64,000 nucleotides of DNA from assembly GCA_022478985.1 (NCBI GenBank), contig JAKSZP010012214.1:22735-86734 (forward strand), written 5' to 3'. Positions 9,900 through 21,850 of this stretch are shown here, in pieces (position 1 is the stretch's first letter; each line of letters starts with the position of its first letter). A model generated the notes under the pieces. That model worked only from the letters and a program-made list of their open reading frames with translations, made no database searches and was not told the origin of the DNA. Position numbers and translations under genes: made by a program. The stretch is from Massospora cicadina. Lineage: Eukaryota; Entomophthoromycota; Entomophthoromycetes; Entomophthorales; Entomophthoraceae.

Positions 9900-12030
9900 G
9901 CCTTAAAAGGGAAACATAACCCTGAAGTCCATTAACTCTAATGGGCTGCAGGATTACAAGTGGAGAGGCCATCTACTCTTCAACTTCAGGTCAATTAGCA
10001 TGGATATTGCAGCCATCCAGGAGCTCCATGCCCCTTCTTTGAAAAAGAAGCATGGAATGACTAATTTGGACGTAACTACTTCTGGAAAAACTATGAAGCC
10101 CTCATCATCCTCAACCCCCAGGTAAAAACCCATCAATTTTCAAAACACCTTAGTGATTTACTTTTCTTAGCTAAATAAACCAACCCTAAGTTCTCCTTCT
10201 TTGTTGCAAGCATATACCTGCCTAATGCAGGCCTATAAACAAGACTAGCTTTTAGAAGAAGTTGCTCTATTAAAACTCCCATTAAAACAGTAGTATGTGT
10301 GACTTCAACACTCTATTAACTCGTGTACATGACACGTTTCCAACTGTCACATGGGTTAAATAAGACACTGTTTGTCTTCAGAGTTTCCTCAGGTCAAGAG
10401 GATTCACTAATGCCCTCCCCCTCAGTATCTGACCTTGGCTGCATATCTCAGATACAATATGAAGATTGTTAATTAAGATCTGCTTCATGGATTAGTAAGG
10501 CCCTAGTCAGCCCCGTGCTAGTGAGTTGAGTTTCCTAACCCATAACCTGTGATAAAAAGATAAGAAGTCAAAGATCCCTGTACAGTGATACTTACAACCA
10601 TTCTCAGATCCTCAAGAAGGTTTTAGATAAGGATTACTCCAGAGCTCCTGAACAACTCAGTTTTCAAAAGAGAAGCTTAACACTGAAATTTGAAAGTATA
10701 AACACCTGACCACACCTCATCTCAAAATTTCAAAGCAAATGTGTGGAGCTAAAACAAGAATCATAAAGGTAGTATACAAATGTTTTAAAGCCTGAATGAC
10801 TGTGGCCCGAGTTAAAGTATAATTTTATGAAGCTATTTTACAACATCTCACAAGGAATTGCCAACTGACGCCCTCCCCCAATGGTTGTAAGCGTAGGAGG
10901 CGGCCCAAGAGATGTACTGCCTAGATATCACCAAACAAAAGAACGGACAGCAAACTTCATGTTCACAATATATTGCTCCCAGTGTTAATGGCCATTCGGA
11001 TTTTCTACAAAAAGCAGAAGGCCAACTCAAGGAAAGGAGATTACAACCCCTATGGTGTGGAATGTTACCACTACAAAATAAGTAGGAAATCGCCCATGAA
11101 ATCCATTAGTAATATTTGAACCTCTTCCAAGATGCCTGGGTTGACCCTCCAGAATTAAAAAGAACTTGTTAGGTGGACATCAGGTTCCCAGTAGACCCCT
11201 CAACGGAAATAAAGAACTCCTAGCTCCAGTTATTTGCCAAGCGGTTATGAAATTTTTTCTCCAGTCCTCATGTTTGAATGCCCCAATATAACAAACAGGA
11301 TCACACCAGTGCGCCACAAATGAATTGAACAGCACTAGCCAGGTAAGTGACCACATATTGGTTAGGCACTCTGAGACCAATACATGGACCTGCGCATCAT
11401 GTATTGATGTCATGACATACTCACAAATGGCAGTTTCAGTGACACTGTATTCCAACAGCGCGGCTTTTACAGGAAAACACAAAGAATGAAGCCATTGTTT
11501 GGCCCAGCTCGCAATTTAAGCTCATATCCCAAATCTAAGTTTATTAATGTAAAATAAAGAATCTTGAAATCCCTCAGATATGACTGCAATGTTTATTTGT
11601 GCAGATTTCCCTAGAAGACGAAATTAACCTTTTTAATCTCTCCTTTTTCTTGATATATCAATTGCAAAACCATCATTTAAGCTTTCCTCCTACCCTAAGC
11701 TCCCAAGTGATGACCATATCATCATCCACAACGACTTAATATCCCATTTAATCATTACTCAGTACATTCAGAATGCAGGGTAATATTTTGCCAGACTAGT
11801 GTCAGCTCCTATATCTCAGGTTTCTTACCTTTTCTAAGCCATTTCATAGTATGGTTTTACATCTAACTCACTTCAGGTAAATCAAACTTCAATTTTTGGT
11901 AGGAATCAAGACTTCGCTAATTGAGTCAGTCTATGGACTAAGCTGCGCCAGACCCATTACACTCAAGCCAGACGACATTCCCTTTAAAGTAAACCGTACA
12001 ACTCTGTTCCAGCGAAAAAGGCCCTCTAGG
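9900..12030 (+). pseudogene. LINE ORF2 endonuclease domain and linker
   Basis: At 9925-10060 the frame reads SINSNGLQDYKWRGHLLF and DIAAIQELHAPSLKK. This matches the opening of apurinic-type LINE endonucleases (a WNINGL-like block followed by LQETH). The catalytic Glu of the QETH-like motif is preserved as QELH. Further endonuclease motifs between 10.2 and 12.0 kb are too eroded for me to place. The domain would nick target DNA to prime reverse transcription. Confidence 0.6.
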
Positions 12031-12960
12031 CCCTCTTTTTGACCCTACTGGTTGGAGGTGGTACTACCTGATTCAATGGGTTTGATTACCACCCTGATTC
12101 ACAAAAAAATGAACTAAGATCTTTCATACTGGAGACTCATATCAAATATTAATAAAGATCATAAGCTATTTAACAAGCTTTTAGCAAACCTTATTACTAA
12201 GTAAACATCACCCCACATTAACCCCAATTAACATGGCTCTAATCCAAGGAGGTCACTGTGGAACAACTATAATGATCTTTACGCGACCCTAACAGTAACT
12301 CCTTTCTCACTAAAGGTTTTGTGGCGCTTTAAGATATCAAAATGCATATGATTGTGTGGCCTGGAAGTATCATGACGCATCCCTATACCATCTTCACTTT
12401 TTACCAAGAGCTAGTAGATGGATCTTGGTACTCTATGATAATCTACACACCAATGTACTGGTCCCAACAGGTTTACAGCAGTAATTATAATTAAATAGGG
12501 TCTTCATCAAGGAGATCGGTTGAGAATAGTGCTATTCAACATCTCCCTTGATTCTCTAATGGCCCTGCTACATGAACAGTTATCAGGAATTCCAGTCCAT
12601 GGTAAACCTCCCACTTGTATTATAGCCCTCTGCTGATGACATAGGCGGTTGCATCTGGCTGCAAGAAAGCTTTGAAACCACTTTTGCTTTCAACGACTAC
12701 ACTTAGGCATTTAATGCATAGGGTAATGCATCCTAAACCATAATTATACAAGTCAGCAACTCATCCTTACCATCCCATTTGGCCTAGAGCCCACCTTCAA
12801 TAATTTTCGCCATCTAGTTGTCCTTATCTACTACCAAGGTTTGCAATCAAGGACAATGAGGACCATATACTGGAAGGGTTAAATTCCAGAATAACAAGTT
12901 GGAATAGGCACTGAATTACCCCCAAGGATAGCCAGGATAGCAAACGTGTTTCTGCTGTCA
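12031..12960 (+). pseudogene. LINE ORF2 reverse transcriptase
   Basis: Non-LTR reverse-transcriptase blocks appear in order. GLITTLIHKKMN and WRLISNINKDHKLFNKLLA match the GIIxLLxKKGD and WRPISLLN blocks. An AYDCVAW-like block lies near 12345, and HQGDRLRIVLFNISLDSL near 12505 matches the RQGDPLSPxLF block. SADDIGG near 12630 is the active site (family YADD; Tyr replaced). Stops and shifts are frequent. The block set is of the L1/Tad type rather than Gypsy. Confidence 0.8.
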
Positions 12961-14105
12961 GAGTGTGGTTCCTTGACCATAACTACCCATTTACTGATAG
13001 TTTCTACTTAAGGCTTAACTTGATACTTCAATTCTAAATATGTGAATCCACCCTTCACCTACTGCCCTGGAAACAATATCCTGACCCCAGAGCGAAGGTG
13101 GCCTAGGTCTCCTGGATACCAGGGCAAGCCACTTCAATATTGACTAAATTCTTAGAATCATTATCTGCTGATACATGACTCCAATGCCTCAGTGGGCTCC
13201 GGCAGTACGCCAAGAATTATCAGCTTTTTTAAGACTCCCTTGAGCCTCACCAACTGAAATTGGTGAATGGCTAATGAACCATCTGGGTCATCATCTCAAA
13301 CCAACCTCAAGTATATACTGGAACCGGGAACTACTGGCTCTTAAGAGGGTAGTTGTACAGGTTAATACTACTTCCCATACAAAAGAAGTGGCCCTGACAT
13401 CAGCTCCTACTGACACACCCTGTTTTATAATAAGAAGATTGTGCACTCCCAACTTAACCCAATGGACAGGCCTCCAATTTGACTCCATCTCTTTGAGCTC
13501 CTACCATTCTTAAGGGGAATATGACTTTAAGGTACTCTTGATGGACGTTAGCAACCCTATTTTTTAGCAAAAATATCAAACACAATGTGGTTAGTTTACC
13601 ACTGCTATTATTTGACAGGGTAACGAACTGATCACCCCTTTAAGCATATGAGATTCCCACAATGTGATGAGCTGATTGAAACACACCTTCACTGATGCTT
13701 CACCCCTTATGTCGCCCCTTTCTGGGGCAAGGTCTGATTAATCCTTCAGGTAGAGACTTGGTGTGGACATCCAGCTTAGCATATAAAGTTTGAATAGTAA
13801 CTCCAAAACTGCCCCACTCCCTCAAAGCCTGGTGTTTGGAGTAACATTATGAACTATATATAATAAATACCTTTGCGTCACCTTTGACTCCAGTTTTGTG
13901 GACGCTACCCCACATGATCACCCACTTTCAGGTTCAATTTGGAATGCCCCTGAGATTAATTACTATGTTGCCATGTACCAAAAGGTCAGTTTAAGCAGTC
14001 TCTGGCTCTGGAAAACCCTTCTCCCACCCTTTAGCACCTCCGCTTATCCCTGCCTTCACATCAAGCTCTTAGGAGAATTGGCATGATTAAATAAAGATTG
14101 GTGAA
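12961..14105 (+). pseudogene. LINE ORF2 C-terminal region
   Basis: Downstream of the thumb, RWPRSPGYQGKPLQY resembles the GGLGxxNxxxQ block. Near 13660-13740, CDELIETHLHxCFTPYVAPFW resembles the C-terminal zinc-binding region common in plant and fungal LINEs (CxxC/H ... H ... C ... W). Short open pieces (13274-13513, 13898-14086) fall in this region. The element ends near an A-rich ATTAAATAAAG just before the LTR at 14111. Confidence 0.55.
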
Positions 14106-14110
14106 TCCCC

Positions 14111-14744
14111 TGTTATGATTTGGTTTGACCAACTAAACAATTATAAAGTATTTAGTTAAATTTGCATTTTATACTAAGGTTTTATTTTTCAGGCCTTGAC
14201 GCTGATATTAGTCTGTTGAAACAAGTTATGATTAATTTCCTTGACGCCACTGTCAATTTGTCAAATAATATTATGATGGATTACAATGCCCATGCACCCA
14301 CATTTTCATATGTAGCTGGATAACTACCAGTGGTTAGATCCTTACCACCCTCCAGCAGTATCCCTTATATAACTTGCTATCAATCTACAAGGCTTTAAAA
14401 TTAAGATAAAATCACTTTTTAATCATTTTCTTCTCTCCCTTTACCTTCCAGCAAAAAAATCGTTAAGGGTTTTGTCCCCCAAAATTTAAACTAATAATTT
14501 CTACCAATTTCAATATTAACTATGCACTTCTTGGTACTCTACTTTATAGTTTTTTATGATAAAATTAGATATTTAAGGATATCCTTTCTTTTAACTGGCT
14601 GGTTGCAAGCAGCTCAATAAAAACCTTTGACAACAATATAATAATCTTCTTATTTTATGGTTACTGTCTACATAAAGTTCCCTTTTTTATTATAAAAGTA
14701 GCAATCTGTACAGTATTAGTTGAGCCTCCACGCCTATTACATCA
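14111..14744 (+). repeat. 5' LTR of element X (634 bp)
   Basis: Starts TGTTATGATTTGG and ends ATTACATCA. It matches 17195-17418 plus 18640-19048 along its length, with shared blocks such as CTAAGGTTTT, TTGACGCTGA and TCAATTTGTCAAA. It is followed two bases later by a primer-binding-site sequence. Confidence 0.8.
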
Positions 14745-14746
14745 TT

Positions 14747-14759
14747 TGGTGCTCACTAT
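14747..14759 (+). promoter_or_regulatory. Primer binding site of X
   Basis: TGGTGCTCACTATA begins two bases after the LTR. The same core, TGGTGCTCACTA, follows the LTRs of C (50480) and F (59171). Its complement ends in CCA, as a tRNA 3' end should. Confidence 0.75.
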
Positions 14760-14814
14760 AAAGGCCACTTTTGGTACCCTGTCTTGAATTTTATGTAAAA
14801 GCCTCAAATGGCAT

Positions 14815-16210
14815 ACTCTGATGATGACTGTTAGGGAGACCCGCAGTATAATCCTTATGATGAAGCAGAATTATGGGGAGGGTCCGTTGAGTGCTGGAAT
14901 CACAGCCAAATTTGCCAAAGCATTATTTCAAGGTGCACCAATGGAGAACGTAGTTATGCTATCACCAAAATATAAAGTGTTTAAGACTCTACGCATACTG
15001 ATCCAATCTCAGGGACATGAAATAAGGAACCTGAATTATCATTTTGCTAAGTCTATCCAAAAGCAGGAGAAGGATGAACAAAATTTATGGCGGAATGGCA
15101 GCACTTTGCTAGCATAGTAAAGCAACTCCACCAAGATATTAATTGCTTCAGGCATTAGCGTAGACAAGCGCATAGACAAGCTGATTCTTTAGATTAATAT
15201 TCCAACGATTCTAGGAGACTTTTGTAGCCACTGTGCCTAATGTATTCCAGAATAGACCTTTATCAGTTGCTACTACCAGCTGTGCCACGGTGGCCGCCTA
15301 CGTTAAGTATGATTCTCCAGCTACATAAGTGCCTTCTCCTTCAGTAAATCTGGTAAATTTTTTCCAAGTTTATTATGATGGAAACAACTATACCTTTTTA
15401 AAATTTACTTGAAATTACAATGGGAAAACCAAAGACCATAATAAACTGGCTTCCTTGATGAGTTTTCTTGATCCCTATAGCCAAGTGTTGTTTCTGCTTA
15501 AAATAACTGAAGTTGTCATGTCTTACATTAACGCCAAAAACATTATTTTTGATGATTTTAGTGGAGCTGAATGGATTATAGGACAGAAAACTGCCTTCCT
15601 ATTGATTAACTTTAAAATTGGCAAGGAAGCGTTAGCCTATGATGTTTGGTTTTAATATGAGGCTCAAGTGTAGGGACCATCTAGTACTAAAAAATGAGGC
15701 TCAAGTGTTATATGGAGCCCAAGTTATGAGTCATTATGATGCTCAGTTCGCTTTCCATCATTCCTGAAAGCCTAACATAGAATTGTATTTGGACATGCTA
15801 CCCATTCTGAATCTCAATACCACTAAAACTAAAATGGTAAACTATCTCTGGCACTTCACCCTTACTTTTTGGTGCTCCTAAAACCAAGCCATCCAAAAAA
15901 GCCAAGCATTCATTTATTTCCCGCAACTATGGACAAGGATTTGGGAAAAGCTTTGGCGGAGTTAAAAGGAAAGTTTTACACCCACCAAAAATTTGAAAAT
16001 CATAGTTAATGCTCTAAAAATGCTAAAACATTGCCTCATTGGCAAAACGGCTACTAGGAATATAATAATTAAGGTTGCTAAGCCTCCAATGCCACAGACG
16101 AATTTTGATCTATTCAATTATTTGAGTCAAGCAGATACACTTAACATTCACAACCTCACCAGGCTATATAATCAAGCTAATTGCACCTATGTTGATATTA
16201 GCATGTAAAA
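14815..16210 (+). pseudogene. Gag of element X
   Basis: Positioned between primer site and protease. The open piece 14821-15117 (98 residues) gives KFAKALFQGAPMENVVMLSPKY and a basic helix-rich tail. A second piece (15455-15655, LDPYSQVLFLLKI) resembles the capsid region of Gypsy Gag. No intact CCHC knuckle is seen; a KHCLIGK-containing block near 16020 is at best a remnant. At least four frame breaks are present. Confidence 0.55.
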
Positions 16211-16213
16211 ATG

Positions 16214-16508
16214 AACCAGTTCAGCAATAGTGGACAGTGGAGCACCCATCAACATACTTTCTTCAAAACTAATGAAGAAATTAGAAACTGAACCTGATAT
16301 TGCCCACTGCAAAGAATATGGCACCGTGGGCCCTAATGTCACTACCTCTATAGGAGCATATATCTCCTTACCTATGGGGTTTGGTACAAAAGTACTGTTT
16401 GATCAAGCCATCATTTTACCCCATGATAATTATGAATTACTTATCGGTGCCTTGTCTATGAGGAAACATGGGATGAAAGCAAACTCTGTGACAATACATT
16501 GGAGGTAG
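16214..16508 (+). pseudogene. Aspartic protease of X
   Basis: The open frame from 16230 reads MDSGAPINILSSKLMKKL with the DSGAP active site (family DTGA/DSGA). SIGAYISLPMGFG, HDNYELLIGALSMRKHG and a final hydrophobic strand follow. The layout is the same as in C (51962 onwards) and F (60920 onwards), so X, C and F belong to one Gypsy lineage. Confidence 0.85.
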
Positions 16509-17194
16509 GGACAACAAATTTCTCTGTCTTATACTCAGGAATCCTCTAATGAGGAACTTGCCTAGTGGTTACAAAGTTACCAAGAATTTTATTAATCCCA
16601 CTGAGATGCACTATTGACGCCAGATGAGGAGATGGCGGATTTTTATTGGGATTGAATCAAAGGCTTGAGGATCATTTTTCAAACTGTGTTATGCAGCTTC
16701 CAATGTTGGTGGAGGCTGAATCTATCAACCAGTGTGAGTCTACCTTGCAACCTCCTTTTTTGTGAATGTTAAATATAACGAGGGAATAATCCCCATCAAA
16801 TATTGTAAAGATGGCTTTAGCTCCTTAAACTTACCTCAGCTTATTTTAAAAGTCCAAAAGGGATTCTACTTTGCTTGGGGAACAAGTGTACTATTCAACC
16901 AGGGCATAAGGACCTCTTTAGAACGAATATCACTTTGCAACTTCCTGAAGGGTAGTATTAAGATCCTGCCAACCTGCTGATCAAAAAGGATCCATTTGTT
17001 ACCTTGGTACTATTTATCCATACCAGGGAGAAATCAAGGTGTCCTTAGAAAACACCTACTCCTATCCCATGTACATCCAGAAGCATCAAAAAATTGCTCA
17101 TGTTTATGTGCTGCATAGCCTAGCGGCCTCCTCATTCTACTTACCATATAGCTCCCGCTCATTTCTGTATTGAGGTTGTTTGGTCAAGTGGATG
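16509..17194 (+). pseudogene. Protease-to-RT linker of X; pol absent
   Basis: Fragments such as GTIYPYQGEIKVSLE and YPMYIQKHQKIAH correspond in position and pattern to the linker of C (LYGEIIGPYQQSRLEP). The 3' LTR starts directly afterwards, so reverse transcriptase, RNase H and integrase are missing. X is therefore an internally deleted, non-autonomous copy. Confidence 0.55.
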
Positions 17195-17418
17195 AAATTT
17201 GCGATTTGGAATGACCAACTAATTACTTTATCTTATTAACTAAATTTTTATTTTAGACTAAGGTTTTGATTCCTAAAGCTTTGACGCTGAGATTAATCTG
17301 TTAATTTAAGTTATGGTTGGTTGCCTTGGCGCCTATGTCAATTTGTCAAATTAAGTTATGATGTATTACCATTCCCACGTTCTCAAATATTTTAACTATA
17401 GTTAGATAGTTACTGAGT

Positions 17419-17423
17419 GTTGA
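17419..17423. repeat. Target-site duplication of the solo LTR, left
   Basis: GTTGA; its partner at 18640-18644 is ATTGA. Confidence 0.7.
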
Positions 17424-18639
17424 TGTAAGTACAGAGAAAAGTCCTCTCTGTATGGACCGACAGCTTTACCCTTTCCTAATAAAAAGGCTCTGAAGAGGGC
17501 GGCTATACCTTTCATCACACAGGGCAACCTTGCCCATGTGGTAGACGAGCGCTGAGTAACAGCTCTTTTTAAAGATTCCTCCCTCAGTCCCACCACTTGC
17601 CTCCAACGAGTTAGTTTGTCAAATCAAGGAAATCTGCACATAAATCATTGGCAACTATCATCCCCATGAGCTGGATGGACCTTATAAAGCCGATAGCACT
17701 GAACCCTAAAATAAAAGTCCAAATGTCCAAAATCTATGGGAATAAAGCCTGACAGGCGCTAAACTCATAGTTGGAAGGAGACAAGTAATGATTTCTCAGT
17801 TGAAATTGCTGATGGCATCAAGCAATTGAGAAGTAAAATTGCCAACTCCAAACTCCCATCAAAATAATTTTAGACAAAGCTGGAGGACATTTATTTCCAT
17901 TGGAAACAGTTGCCAATAGTTCAAAACCCCCATTTCAAAAATTAGTATTGGCAATCAATGATACCCATTTAGCTAAATAAACGGTCCAGTAACTGGGAAC
18001 AGGAGGGTTGGCCATCCTGAACCCATTTACAACCCGTTGTGATCACCCCTATGTGGGGTGGCCCTTTGGGATTCCCATTGCCCATTGGGTCAGATGCTGT
18101 CATGCTAACTGATGTAAATGCAGTAAAGCCTTGGGTCAGGCGTTTGCGGATGAACTATAGTGACTCAGCCTGCCACCAGTCCCTTTGGTGTTGGTTTAGA
18201 TTAGAATCATTTATCCCCTCCCTCAAAAATTTTCTGGGTTAGGTCAAACTTTGAGGGCCCAATCCCATGCTTTGGCAAGCTGACCCAAATCAAATACTAA
18301 TTAATCAGTTGCATCACACTGAGAAAATTTTTGGTCTATTTCTTTATTTAACTTTATAATGTAAATCCCTCTACCCAATTCCAGTTTGTTATGCTCAAAT
18401 CTAAACCAACCTCCTGACTATACTTCAACAACCCATGGACCCCGTGGCCATGTTTACCTGGTTCGTTGCTAGAATCTTATGCATGACTATGGCTTATGAG
18501 CACTTGGTGGCGAAATTCCTTCCTGGTTTAATATTAGTTTCACAAGAAGCAGTGCCACTGGCATTTGGAAGTGTCATTTGTGTGTTTTGGCACTTAAACT
18601 AGCAGGTCAGTCTAAAATTAACTAGCTGGTTTCCTGACA
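17424..18639 (+). mobile_element. Solo LTR related to element A (1216 bp)
   Basis: Starts TGTAAGTACAGAG (A starts TGTAAGTCTCAG) and ends CCTGACA (A ends CATGACA). It is flanked by GTTGA (17419-17423) and ATTGA (18640-18644), a one-mismatch 5-bp duplication. It sits inside an LTR of X, whose halves rejoin cleanly when it is removed. Protein blocks match the A LTRs: FPNKKALKRAAIPFITQ, LAHVVDER, GLAILNPF ... HPYVGWPFGIP, AVMLTDVNAVKPWVRRLR, TEKIFGLFL, and VPLAFGSVICVFW. It is the product of LTR-LTR recombination. Confidence 0.85.
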
Positions 18640-18644
18640 ATTGA
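18640..18644. repeat. Target-site duplication of the solo LTR, right
   Basis: ATTGA, one substitution from GTTGA at 17419-17423. Confidence 0.7.
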
Positions 18645-19048
18645 ATCCTTACCACTCCTCCAGTAATATACCCCAAATTACAGCTATTAATTTACAAGTC
18701 TCTAGATTTTAAATCAAATCTCTTTTTGTTTTTCTTTCTACCTTGACCTTCCAGCATAAAGACAATCGTCAAGGGTTTTGTTCCCAAAATTCAAGCCAAT
18801 GATTTCTACCATTTTCCAAAATAACTATAACTTTTGGTACTCTAAAGTATAGTTTATTATAAGGAAATTGGAAATGAAGGGGAAGCTTTCTTTCTTCTAG
18901 CTGGTAACAAGCAGTTTGGTAAAACCTTTAACAATAATTCAATTATCTTCTGATTTTAGGTTTACTTTCTCCGTACAGTTTTCCCTATTCTATTAGAAAT
19001 GTAGTCAACCTGTTAAGTTGTAATCAAGCCTCAGAGCCAAATACAACA

Positions 19049-19828
19049 CCTCCATTCAATTTGACACCAATTAATGCTAAAAGAAGACATCTTAATGGAG
19101 TGCAAAGAAAGTCAATTGATGCAGCCCTTAATGATCTACTACTTACCAACAGTTTAAGACCAACTGGGCGTGCATACCTTCTCAATTGACGATTGGACCT
19201 TTAACAGTAAGCAACTTCAGTCATCAATATACTATTGTAACCATTGACCACTTAACTTGGATTGAAGCTAAGCCTCTACGTGACATTGGAGCATCCACCA
19301 TGGCCAAGTTCATCATGGAGCACATAATCCATTGACATGGGTGCCCAAAGATTATCTTGACAGACAATGATGCCAATTTTACAAAAAATAATTTCAGAGT
19401 TGAAAAAGCTTATGGGGATCAGAGGGGTCCTTTTCGCCTCATATTATCTGGAGTCAAATGAAATTAATGAAAGTGTTAATGGAACGAGAAAAAATTATCC
19501 ATGAATTTTCTGCCTCTCCCCCATCCCAGTAGACCCTATATGTTAACCCCACTATATTCGCCTATAACATTAAACATTATATTGCTGCTGTATTTTCTCC
19601 TTTCCAACTATTGTAACGCCGGCAGCCTGCATTACCTCATGTTGTACCCATTGTTGAGGATTAAGATGGAATCCAGCCTGAGGAATACTCCAACTGAATG
19701 GTTAAAGCGTTAAGATTAAACTTTGACTTATGGATCTGCTTTAACTAGAAAAGTTGACCAGAAGTTGCAGGATAAAATCCATTGTGAAACTTTAAATAAG
19801 TACAAAGAAAAGTTTTTGAGTGTCACAC
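19049..19828 (+). pseudogene. Gypsy element Y, part 2: integrase core
   Basis: It opens with LMECK, aligning with the second Cys pair (CMECQ) of F integrase, exactly where part 1 stopped at 535. VHTFSID (first catalytic Asp), YTIVTIDHLTWIEAKPLRD, TMAKFIMEHIIH, a TGA, then GCPKIILTDNDANFT (second Asp) follow. The region matches C and F. The catalytic Glu region is eroded. It is interrupted at 19829 by element D and resumes at 25836. Confidence 0.8.
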
Positions 19829-20384
19829 TGTCAGGATTCTTACCCAAATCAGAGATTTGCATGTGTTGGATGATGGGAATAAAACTAATCTGATGAAATA
19901 AACAAAACTATCATGGATAATCTCCAACTAAAGACAAGACCTTTTGATATTAGTGATCAACCCCAACTTGGGCAATTAGATATTTCTTACCCAAAACCCT
20001 AATATCAGAATCTAAACCTGATTTATGAAGAGATTGGATCCTGTTTGACAGATTGACCAACATGTCGCATAATCCTTAATTGGTAATGAGTATAGACCTT
20101 AGCTCGATATGCTTGGAGATTTACTAAGAAAAAATCCCTGATTTCCCATTTAAAAATGTTCCCAAGCAATTAACGTGACTCTCTTTTTGCCATTAATTAA
20201 TTGCCCTAGCTTTATTCATTTAGTAATTAAAGCATATTTATGATTTACCAATCAAGGAACAATATCCTGAGTAAAGACTTTTCAGCCAAGAAAAGTATAA
20301 TTTATAATCCAGCACCAAGGAACTTCGGGTCTCTTAGCTTTTAAAAATAAAAGACAAGTGGTTTACAACCCCTTTATATTGACA
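19829..20384 (+). repeat. 5' LTR of D (556 bp)
   Basis: Starts TGTCAGGATTCTTACC and ends ATATTGACA. Blocks shared with 25273-25835 include TCAGAGATTTG, ATTTCTTACCCAAA, ATTGGTAATGAG and ATAATCCAGCACC. No TGGTGCTCACTA primer site follows, so D probably used another primer or the site has decayed. Confidence 0.82.
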
Positions 20385-20439
20385 AAACTGTTTCTCTTTG
20401 CCAGGTATACCCCAAGTTCATGAAAGAACTATTATTACA

Positions 20440-21850
20440 ATAAACAATAACGATTTAGAATCAGATCCCTCTTCAGATTATGAACGCCTTAAACTTTTTT
20501 GGCTAATTTACCTGTTGTATACTTGGGTAGAAACAAAGAATGATCGCCATTGAGCAACACCAACTTGAACTTTGAGATGTGATGACTGAGCTAAAAACTA
20601 GAATTTGGCTGTTAATTCTGCTTGTCGCCACAAAATTGGCTCTTTGTGCCACCCAAGATTTGGTAGACTCAATAATTGAAGATTTAAATGACTTACAAAG
20701 TCAAGTGGATGCTCTCCATCCTCACGAATATTATGTTGATAGCAGTTCCTTTTTAGGGGAAAACACACCCCCAGTGTCAGTTCACATTGATTTGCCTTTA
20801 ACCCCACCCAGTGGCACGTTTAAACTGTCATTTAAAGAGAAGTACGCCTCAGGCTAAGGGAGCATCTTATCTTTTATATTTTGTTATGAAAGTGCTATGG
20901 AAGAAGCAACTGGTACTCAATGGGTCAAACACCTAACAGACTGTCTTAGTAGCATGGCTCAATACATAATGGTACCTTATCTAATGCATTGCCATACTTG
21001 GAAGGAGGCCAAGACTGCCTTGCTTTTGGTATTTGTGAACGACCTAGCTTTAGCTAACCAAAAACAAACCTTTATGGGAATACGCATTAATTGAGGAGAG
21101 ACCATCAATAAGTTTAACCACCATTTTTACCTCAAGGCTCAAACTTTGGACACAGGAGATCGTCTTACGTTTGATGACGCTATCATTGCCTCATTTTTGG
21201 CATTTAAAAATATGCCAAATAATTTACTCTATCTTAAAGCTATGAAACCTAACCAGACTTCCAACCTCCATATCAAAAAATCCATTATGGAGATTCCTGC
21301 TGAACAACACAAAACCACAGGCCACCCAGTTTAACCAAAATAAGCCACAGCCCATGTGTTATTGGTTACACCCCCCAATTTACCTCCCCCCAATTATGCA
21401 TTTTTTGAAAGAGAAAAAACCATAATGTAAACTTTTGTTGCATTTATTAAAGCAAATTGTCAAAAGATAATTCAGTATAGGGCAGTAGGCCTCCTATGCT
21501 GATGACATTAAGTGCCTCAGGACCCTTGTACTAGCTCTAGTTCTAAGCCCAGGACCTCAAAATGTTTTGTGTTATCTGCAACGATGGAAATCAACGTACC
21601 TTTTTCTATCAAGTAAATAAAGATCTTTAGATTCCTTATTTTTAAATTGCCCTTTTACCCAAACAGATTTTGAGGTCAATTCCTCTATGTAAAGCCAAGC
21701 GTTAGTAAATAAAAGCTTCAAAAGCATTGAGCTTAAGTTTGGCCATGGCAAAAAACCTCCGCTTGCTTCACTAAAAAACCCTAATAAAAGTTTGCTAGCT
21801 GTTAATTCACAGTTCAGCTCTTCGGCGGTTTCAGTAGAGGTAGTCATTCA
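20440..21850 (+). pseudogene. Gag of D
   Basis: Frames at 20579-20857, 20897-21094 and 21146-21334 join through TGA/shift sites. The start has a hydrophobic stretch (LLILLVATKLALC), then a coiled-coil-like DLVDSIIEDLNDLQSQVDAL. GTFKLSFKEKYASG and WVKHLTDCLSSM follow, then a capsid-like region with the KFNHHFYLKAQTL pattern seen in Gypsy Gag. No confident zinc knuckle remains. Confidence 0.6.

Larger units (their letters stand above)
17195..19048 (+). repeat. 3' LTR of X, split by a solo LTR
   Basis: 17195-17423 and 18640-19048 together match the 634-bp 5' LTR of X; without the insert and its duplication the length is about 632 bp. It ends TACAACA. Flanking TCCCC (14106-14110) and CCTCC (19049-19053) are only a weak candidate duplication. 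Confidence 0.75.
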
